Part shown: positions 62,241 to 64,000 of the stretch, piece by piece
How positions within the stretch are numbered: the stretch's first letter is position 1
Layout of the letters: every line of letters begins with the position of its first letter
NCBI GenBank assembly: GCA_028278205.1
Contig: JANQES010000038.1
Span: 1-64,000 of the forward strand
Origin: Rhodothermales bacterium
GTDB lineage: Bacteria; Bacteroidota; Rhodothermia; Rhodothermales; Bin80
DNA length: 64,000 nt
Direction of reading: 5' to 3'
Notes under the pieces: generated by a model
Database searches by the model: none
What the model saw: the letters and a program-made list of their open reading frames with translations, nothing else
Told to the model about the DNA's origin: nothing
Program-made: the position numbers and the translations under genes

Positions 62241-62296
62241 CGTAAAACGTAAGGGTGCCCCACCACCCGTTGTTAGCAGCACCCTTACGTTTTACG
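62241..62296. terminator. Convergent terminator, ACGTGAGGGTGC family, copy 3
   Basis: A perfect 18 bp stem, CGTAAAACGTAAGGGTGC (62241-62258) facing 62279-62296, is preceded by heptads ACGTAAA, ACGTGAA. It sits between dctM and the antitoxin gene, which point at each other. The last stem base is 6 bases from the antitoxin stop codon. Confidence 0.75.
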
Positions 62297-62301
62297 CATT
62301 G

Positions 62302-62640
62302 CTACGCGGCTGCGTCACCCTCAAGCGGTACAAACGTTATTTCCACGCGTTTGCCGACGGCAGCGGCGATCCTGTTGAGCATCGACAGCGAGTGCCCCTC
62401 GTAGTCAGCTTCTTCAAGGTCGCAGATCACAGAAGCCGTGGTTCCGACGAGTTCGGCCAGTTTTCTTTGTGAAAGGCCGGCTTCCGTGCGAAGCTCGTAA
62501 ATCTTGCGTGCTATCTCGTCTTCTGCACGGACCTCTTCAAGCATTTCTAGCATTTCCGGATTTCCCTCGAAATACCGGCGATGTAGAATTTCAACAGCGT
62601 CGGAAGTCGGTTTTCGCTTTTTTTCTTTATCCTTTGCCAT
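62302..62640 (-). CDS. XRE-family antitoxin (HigA-like)
   Basis: A 112-residue DNA-binding protein. A helix-turn-helix lies at about 53-80 (LRTEAGLSQRKLAELVGTTA, then SVICDLEEADYEGHSL), followed by LNRIAAAVGKRVEITF. Antitoxins of this type bind and neutralise the RelE-fold toxin and repress their own promoter. It overlaps the toxin gene by 14 bases and comes second, as in HigBA systems. A basic N-terminal extension (KDKEKKRKPTSDA) is present. Confidence 0.88.
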   Translation of the reverse strand: MAKDKEKKRKPTSDAVEILHRRYFEGNPEMLEMLEEVRAEDEIARKIYELRTEAGLSQRKLAELVGTTASVICDLEEADYEGHSLSMLNRIAAAVGKRVEITFVPLEGDAAA

Positions 62641-63010
62641 TTTCGTCCTCCAAGTAGGTGTGCTTCTCCGGATCTAGCTCAAACTTTCCTTTGCGCTCTA
62701 CAGCACGATTGATCTCCCTTAGCGGGACAACTCGCTCCTTGATCAGCCCATGTGAGACCACAACGGCTGTCCGTCCATGGAAAAAGTAGAGCATGCGGTA
62801 GTTCACGCGCTGATACCTTACCCGGAGTTCATAAATGTTGTCTCTCAGATAATCGGCTTCAGGGCGTCTCAATTCATGTCCTAGATTTCCAAGTCGCTCG
62901 ATTCTCTTTCGGCATTTAACCTTCACCTTTTTGGGAAGGCTATCGAGCCACGCAAGGATCGGGACGCTGTCATCGTCTTCTTTGTAGAAGACTACTCTCG
63001 TTTCCGGCAT
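62627..63010 (-). CDS. RelE/HigB-superfamily toxin (phage Gp49-like)
   Basis: A 127-residue protein with the Gp49/HigB pattern: VVFYKEDDDSVPILAWLDSL at the start, LGHELRRPEADYLRDNIYEL in the middle, then VRYQRVNYRMLYFFHGRTAV and SHGLIKE. These toxins are ribosome-dependent mRNA nucleases. AGGAG with 5-base spacing precedes the ATG. It leads a two-gene operon with the HTH antitoxin, and a 22 bp palindrome lies just upstream as a likely autoregulatory operator. Confidence 0.9.
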   Translation of the reverse strand: MPETRVVFYKEDDDSVPILAWLDSLPKKVKVKCRKRIERLGNLGHELRRPEADYLRDNIYELRVRYQRVNYRMLYFFHGRTAVVVSHGLIKERVVPLREINRAVERKGKFELDPEKHTYLEDENGKG

Positions 63011-63028
63011 ACGCTCCTAAGTTTTTCA

Positions 63029-63050
63029 TTGTTCGCAATATTACGAACAA
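63029..63050. promoter_or_regulatory. Palindromic operator of the toxin-antitoxin operon
   Basis: TTGTTCG (63029-63035) and CGAACAA (63044-63050) face each other around an AATATT centre. Only one base pair in the 22 bp site breaks the symmetry. It lies 18 bases upstream of the toxin start codon, where the HTH antitoxin would be expected to bind. Confidence 0.7.
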
Positions 63051-63171
63051 AGGTCGGGAAGTTTTCTTATGGAGCGCCGCGTCAAGGTAAAAATCTCGAA
63101 CGAATTATCCAGGCATTGCTTCTGACACGGCTTTCTGTTACTCTGCCACATAACGCTTATCCCCGGCCGTC

Positions 63172-64000
63172 ATGACTCTTTCTTTCCGACGTACTTTCAT
63201 TGGCACAGCCGGCATCGTCCTGATGGCGTTGCTGGCGGGATGTAGCCCAGAGCCGAATCCGAATCCTTCGGAGAAGCCGCTGGCCTACGTAGACCCGCTC
63301 ATCGGCACCGGGTCGGCGACGACGGTTAGCGCGTTGCGGCATAGCGAGGCCGACAATGAACCGCGCGGGCAGACCGTCCCCACCGCCGGGGTGCCCTTCG
63401 GCATGACGCAGTGGACGCCGCAGACCCGCGACACCGAGACCAAATGCGTCGCGCCGTATTACCACAGCGACACCCGCATTCAGGGGTTTCGTGGGAGCCA
63501 TTGGATGAGCGGGTCGTGCACGCAGGATTACGGCAGCGTCACGATTATGCCGATGACGGACGTGCTGCGGACCGGCCCGGAGGCGCGCGCGTCGGCGTTT
63601 TCGCGCGAGACGGAGACAGCCTCGCCCGCCTATTACCGGGTGCATCTGGACGATTACGACGTGGACGCGGAGATGACCGGCACGGCCCGCGCGGGCCTGT
63701 TGCGTTTCACGTTTCAAGACAACGCCACAGCCTCCTTCATCATCACCCCGAACAGCGACGAAGGCGTCGGGTCCGTCGAACTGCTGCCCGAAGAAAACGC
63801 GGTGCGCGGGTCCAATCCGGCGCATCGCATCTACCAGGGATGGGGGCAGCCGGCAGGCTTCAGCGGCCATTTTGAGGCGGTCTTCGATAAACCCTTCAAA
63901 GCTTTCGGCACGTGGAAAGGCGAGGACGCGAACCCCGGCGCGCTTCGTCTCGGCGGCGAGGGCGATAGCACCGCCATCGGTGTCTTCGTGCAGTTCGACG
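63172..64000 (+). CDS. GH92 family alpha-mannosidase lipoprotein (partial, runs off window)
   Basis: The reading frame from the ATG at 63172 stays open to the window end (276 complete residues). It starts with a lipoprotein signal (lipobox LLAGC, C24). YVDPLIGTGS, GQTVPTAGVPFGMTQWTPQT and GFRGSHWMSGSCTQDYGSVT match the N-terminal domain of glycoside hydrolase family 92, exo-acting alpha-mannosidases that trim mannose from glycans and are typical of Bacteroidota. Full-length members have about 750 residues, so roughly two thirds is missing. It is divergent from the toxin-antitoxin operon. Confidence 0.9.
   Translation, partial: MTLSFRRTFIGTAGIVLMALLAGCSPEPNPNPSEKPLAYVDPLIGTGSATTVSALRHSEADNEPRGQTVPTAGVPFGMTQWTPQTRDTETKCVAPYYHSDTRIQGFRGSHWMSGSCTQDYGSVTIMPMTDVLRTGPEARASAFSRETETASPAYYRVHLDDYDVDAEMTGTARAGLLRFTFQDNATASFIITPNSDEGVGSVELLPEENAVRGSNPAHRIYQGWGQPAGFSGHFEAVFDKPFKAFGTWKGEDANPGALRLGGEGDSTAIGVFVQFD

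Overview
The window is GC-rich and reads like a Rhodothermota/Bacteroidota-type heterotroph. The signs are two TonB-dependent receptors with carboxypeptidase-regulatory domains, a PorV/PorQ-like protein, a DUF4249-type lipoprotein, a GWxTD-domain TPR protein, a fused E1 alpha/beta dehydrogenase, and an ECF sigma factor paired with a Ser/Thr kinase-TPR protein. No rRNA, tRNA or ribosomal protein gene was seen, so the taxonomic placement is inference.

Layout. 0-4 kb: edge of a probable transposase gene, ECF sigma factor, kinase-TPR protein. 4-17 kb: FAD/Fe-S dehydrogenase, decayed amidohydrolase, MFS carrier, phytanoyl-CoA-type dioxygenase, FAD monooxygenase, an unassigned polytopic membrane protein, ACT protein, phosphoesterase, a decayed HNH gene, DUF2911 protein and ribokinase-family kinase. 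17-24 kb (minus strand): seven-heme cytochrome-TPR protein, two sulfatases, an SDR, and two decayed genes. 24-34 kb: Gfo/Idh/MocA oxidoreductases, PhoD-like phosphatase, outer-membrane protein, DUF3179 lipoprotein, Tat-exported TIM-barrel protein and a PmoA-type lipoprotein. 34-40 kb: E1 dehydrogenase and GWxTD-TPR protein. 40-50 kb: an uptake/surface cluster behind a promoter with a LacI-type operator. 50-62 kb: acidic-sugar and glycan genes (DlgD-like reductase, oxidoreductase, SGNH plus alpha/beta-hydrolase fusion esterase, dioxygenase, sulfatase, BNR/LamG sialidase-like protein, complete TRAP transporter). 62-64 kb: a HigBA-like toxin-antitoxin pair and the start of a GH92 mannosidase.

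The genes fit a lifestyle of degrading sulfated, acetylated and acidic glycans: sulfatases, esterases, a sialidase-like protein and GH92 would release sugars, TonB receptors and TRAP/MFS carriers would import them, and Gfo/Idh, DlgD-like and ribokinase-family enzymes would process them.

The most striking non-coding feature is a whole class of intergenic repeats. Many gaps hold an array of degenerate 7-8 bp units facing its own inverted complement. The word differs between loci (GATTTTG, GCAAATGG, GAGTCGGA, ACGTGAA, GATGCGG, GTTCAAC and others) but the layout is the same, and several enclose a separate hairpin core. All seven convergent gene junctions carry a long inverted repeat, most but not all of this kind. 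Two ~255 bp palindromic elements (3.9 and 30.2 kb) and three hairpin cores (11.9, 16.0 and 24.3 kb) show paired base changes that keep their stems intact.
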